Part shown: positions 46,257 to 48,843 of the stretch, in pieces
How positions within the stretch are numbered: position 1 is the first letter of the stretch
Layout: each line of letters opens with the position of its first letter
NCBI GenBank assembly: GCA_025435555.1
Contig: JAIWWG010000158.1
Location: 1 to 48,843 of the forward strand
Reading direction: 5' to 3'
Length of the DNA: 48,843 nt
Origin: Chytriomyces cf. hyalinus JEL632
Taxonomy: Eukaryota; Chytridiomycota; Chytridiomycetes; Chytridiales; Chytriomycetaceae
Notes under the pieces: generated by a model
The model's database searches: none
Seen by the model: the letters and a program-made list of their open reading frames with translations, nothing else
Told to the model about the DNA's origin: nothing
Program-made: the position numbers and the translations under genes

Positions 46257-48843
46257 TCAAAATCGCATTTTCGAATCTCAACGGGCTGTCTGGCAAAGCC
46301 GAAGAAGTCCTGAGATTCAAGTCTGCGCAATCTGTTGACCTTTCTTTAATGGTGGAAACGTGGCTCTCCCCAACATCCTCCATTCCTTTTCGACCACACC
46401 TATTTAATATCACAAGTACAAACACGGAGGCAATTGCGGGAGGTCGGCGCAATTTTGGCGGCATTTTGGCGTTCTCAACTGCAACTCTCTCCCCCCAATT
46501 CCGAGTTATCTATGAAGATCCCTTGGGGTTCTATTGCGCAATGCGCATCTCTGATCTTATCCTCATCACTGCCTACATCCCCCCTCTGCTGACAATCGGG
46601 TAATCGGGGACATGCTTCAAAAAGCGGAAACGTTATCTGAAGGCTTTACGTTGCGTTGTCTTTTGGTTGGCGATCTGAACGCACGGATGACGGATGCTGG
46701 TGATTCACTCACAAACACACGTGGAACGTATATGCAGCAGGAACTGTTCAACTCTGGACTTGCGCTTCAAATCCCGGAGTCTGGGAAATGGACGTCGTGG
46801 GCTGGTGGTGGTCGAGGGATTCCGGATGTTGTACTCTCGAGCTTCCCAGTCTCTAACCTCACAGTTCATGAAGGCGAGTCACTTGGAGGTTCGGACCATC
46901 GGCCGCTGACATTTTCTGTGCCACTGGATGTCGAAACCAAGCCCAAGTCTTTTGCGCGCTGGAATGTTCGTCGCCTCACAACTGCCAAATACCATCAGCG
47001 TTTTGCTGAGGAGCTGGAGTCCACGCAGCAGGAGATCATGGATCAACTGGAATTGCTGCGAACACGCTTGGAAAGCCCTGCTGTGGGATACGTTGCGGGT
47101 GTATCACAGTGCGATGCACACACCGTGGCACCTGCAGTAGGCGCCAACCCTCCGGGAAGTACTTCCCATGCTTCTCTTGATCCTGTTACCCACACTGCAG
47201 ATTGCCCCAGAGCCACCACTCACATGTCTGACAGTCCTTCTCAGTCCGCTGGTCCATCCCACTCCCATCCACGTTCTGTCGATGCTCCCAACCCATCTAC
47301 GCAGCAGGACATGTGCTTATGCCTGGAATTGCTGCGAACGAGCTTTGAAAGCCCTGCTGTGGGGTACATCGCGGGTGCATCACAGTGCGATGCACACACC
47401 GCGGTACCTGCAGTAGGCGCTCCCCTCCCGGGAAGTACTTCTCGCTCCTCGCTCTTGAACAATACTCACACACCAAACCGTGCTAGAACTCAAGAGTTGA
47501 TCAACGAGGCCTGGGAACACTTCCTGTCATGGGTCCGAAATGCTGCGTCAAAGTCAATTGGTGTCCTCCAAGTCTCTGACCATCTGCCATCGGAGTTTTG
47601 GACTGATGAGCTTGAACAAAGTCGGGACAACGTGCAGCAAGAACTTGCGAACGTGCAACAGGAAATCGAGCGTGGCCAGTTGTCTCGTCTCGAAATCAAA
47701 CGCCTTGCTTCCGAACTGACCAACACTCAGCGTGCTTACCGGGCGGATCTGACCACACGCAAGCGCGTGCTCTTCGAAGATGCTGTCGATAAGCTCACAG
47801 TCCCACAAAACATGTCCTCGTTCATGCGCATGGTAAAGGAGCCAAGTCGCGAAAAGACCGCACTGTCTGCAAACTGGACCCGGCGAAAATCAATGAACAC
47901 GCTGCCCATTTTCGAACTACCTTTGGAGCACCTCCGACTGGACATCCCCAACCTGGACCCCCTGCGCTTGAGGAAATCCAGTCGCGTCCAACTCAGGAAG
48001 TCTTCAACCCGGATGCGATCATGTCTGCGATTGCTGGACTCCCACTCGGAAAGGCTACTGGATCCGATGGAATTCCTGCTGAACTCATCAAAGCCGGTGG
48101 CGATCTCATGGCTGACGTTCTCAGTGTTTTCCTGCCCATGGTCCATGCTGCTGCAACTATTCCATCTGACTGGAGGAAGGCGCTCATTGTGCCAGTCTTC
48201 AAGAAGAAGGGATCTGATCAGGACATTGCAAACTACCGACCTATTGCACTGACAAGTACGATACGACGACTCTACGAGCGGCTGCTTGTTCCTGAACTTG
48301 GACCCGTAATGCAACAACTCGATGACTTTCAAGGTGGCTTCAGACCCGGTCGGTCCTCGCTCGATCAAGCCATGGTTCTCCACACGAAACCCTGAACACC
48401 AATGAACATGCTTCGACTATCCTGCTGGACATCAAAGCGGCATATGACGAAGTCGATCGAAGGGTTCTTTGGCAAATGCTCACACAAGTCTTCGGCCTGG
48501 ACGAATTCATGCTTGCACGGCTCCAGGATCTTTTCGATCACAACTCGTGCTGTCTGGTGGTGGCTGGCGTGATTAGTGATCCGATTGACAACGAACGAGG
48601 TCTTTTGCAGGGTGCTACTCTGTCCCCGATTTTGTTCAACTGTCACATCCATGGTCTCTCAATTCGGCTACGTGCTCCTGGAATCCCGCGAATTCGAATC
48701 AACGGTATCCATCTCAATAACCTCCTGTTTGCAGACGATACGTCCTTGGTAGCTGCAAATCAACATGATCTCGCAGTCCTGCTCCGAACGTGTGAGGAAT
48801 GGTCCAACACTGTCGGCATCCGGTTCTCGCATCCAAGTGCATC
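46253..48843 (+). pseudogene. ORF2 of A6, frameshifted and incomplete
   Basis: It starts normally at ATGA. One C lost near 46580 ends the frame at 46603. The endonuclease resumes in another frame at about 46612 and runs to about 47835, where one A is lost. The reverse transcriptase then continues in a third frame to about 48383, where two extra bases shift it again. A further C is lost near 48829. Motifs GDLNAR, SDH, NYRPIALT, QGGFRPGRSS, LLDIKAAYD, GLLQGATLSP and FADD are all visible across the frames. Confidence 0.85.

Larger units (their letters stand above)
44360..48843 (+). mobile_element. Family A LINE copy A6, cut by window end
   Basis: A family A element with an intact 5' end, cut by the end of the window inside the reverse transcriptase just after the FADD motif. 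It has many small indels relative to the identical interior copies. They are dense at 44385-44510 and then scattered, with several in homopolymers (C7 to C6 near 46580, A4 to A3 near 47836). The pattern fits uncorrected sequence at a contig end. Confidence 0.93.

Noticed and set aside
1-48843. RNase H domain, CRISPR array, tRNA, rRNA or host genes
   Set aside because: None seen. The repeats are whole retrotransposons, and no residues resembling an RNase H active site follow the reverse transcriptase in either family.

Overview
The window is eukaryotic. It is almost wholly a head-to-tail array of two families of non-LTR (LINE-type) retrotransposons, called A and B here. Each full copy has two open reading frames: ORF1, a nucleic-acid-binding-type protein, and ORF2, an APE-type endonuclease joined to a reverse transcriptase with a C-terminal CCHC finger. 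Every element-to-element junction carries the same 12-base telomere-like block, GTTAGGGTTAGG, so the host probably has TTAGGG-type telomeres and the array is probably telomeric or subtelomeric. I cannot name the host. TTAGGG telomeres occur in animals, many fungi, kinetoplastids and other protists. I saw no host gene, tRNA, rRNA, CRISPR array or spliceosomal intron.

Layout, all on the + strand: A1 (3' part, 1-2137), A2 (full, 2138-8052), B1 (full, 8053-13504), A3 (full, 13505-19420), B2 (full, 19421-24871), B3 (full, 24872-30323), B4 (full, 30324-35775), A4 (5'-truncated, 35776-38444), A5 (full, 38445-44359), A6 (cut by the window end, 44360-48843). Full A copies are about 5.92 kb and full B copies about 5.45 kb. 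The interior copies look identical apart from an A-run of 6-8 bases at the 5' end, one substitution in A4 and one inserted base in A5. The two window-edge copies, A1 and A6, carry frameshifting indels, several in homopolymers, which suggests poor sequence quality at contig ends.

Working model. A bicistronic RNA gives ORF1p and, by stop-start coupling at an overlapping ATGA, ORF2p. The ORF2p endonuclease would nick telomeric repeat DNA and the reverse transcriptase would copy the element from its 3' end, which itself ends in two telomeric repeats. The 5' untranslated regions are tiny (about 18 nt in A, about 31 nt in B), so transcription of each copy may depend on the 3' UTR of its upstream neighbour, as known for Drosophila HeT-A. 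The most unusual signal is in family B. The first 664 bases of the element contain no ATG in any frame on the coding strand, against 12 CAT triplets. Yet the ORF1 frame through this stretch encodes a Cys-rich domain clearly related to the N-terminus of family A ORF1p, which points to non-AUG initiation of B ORF1.
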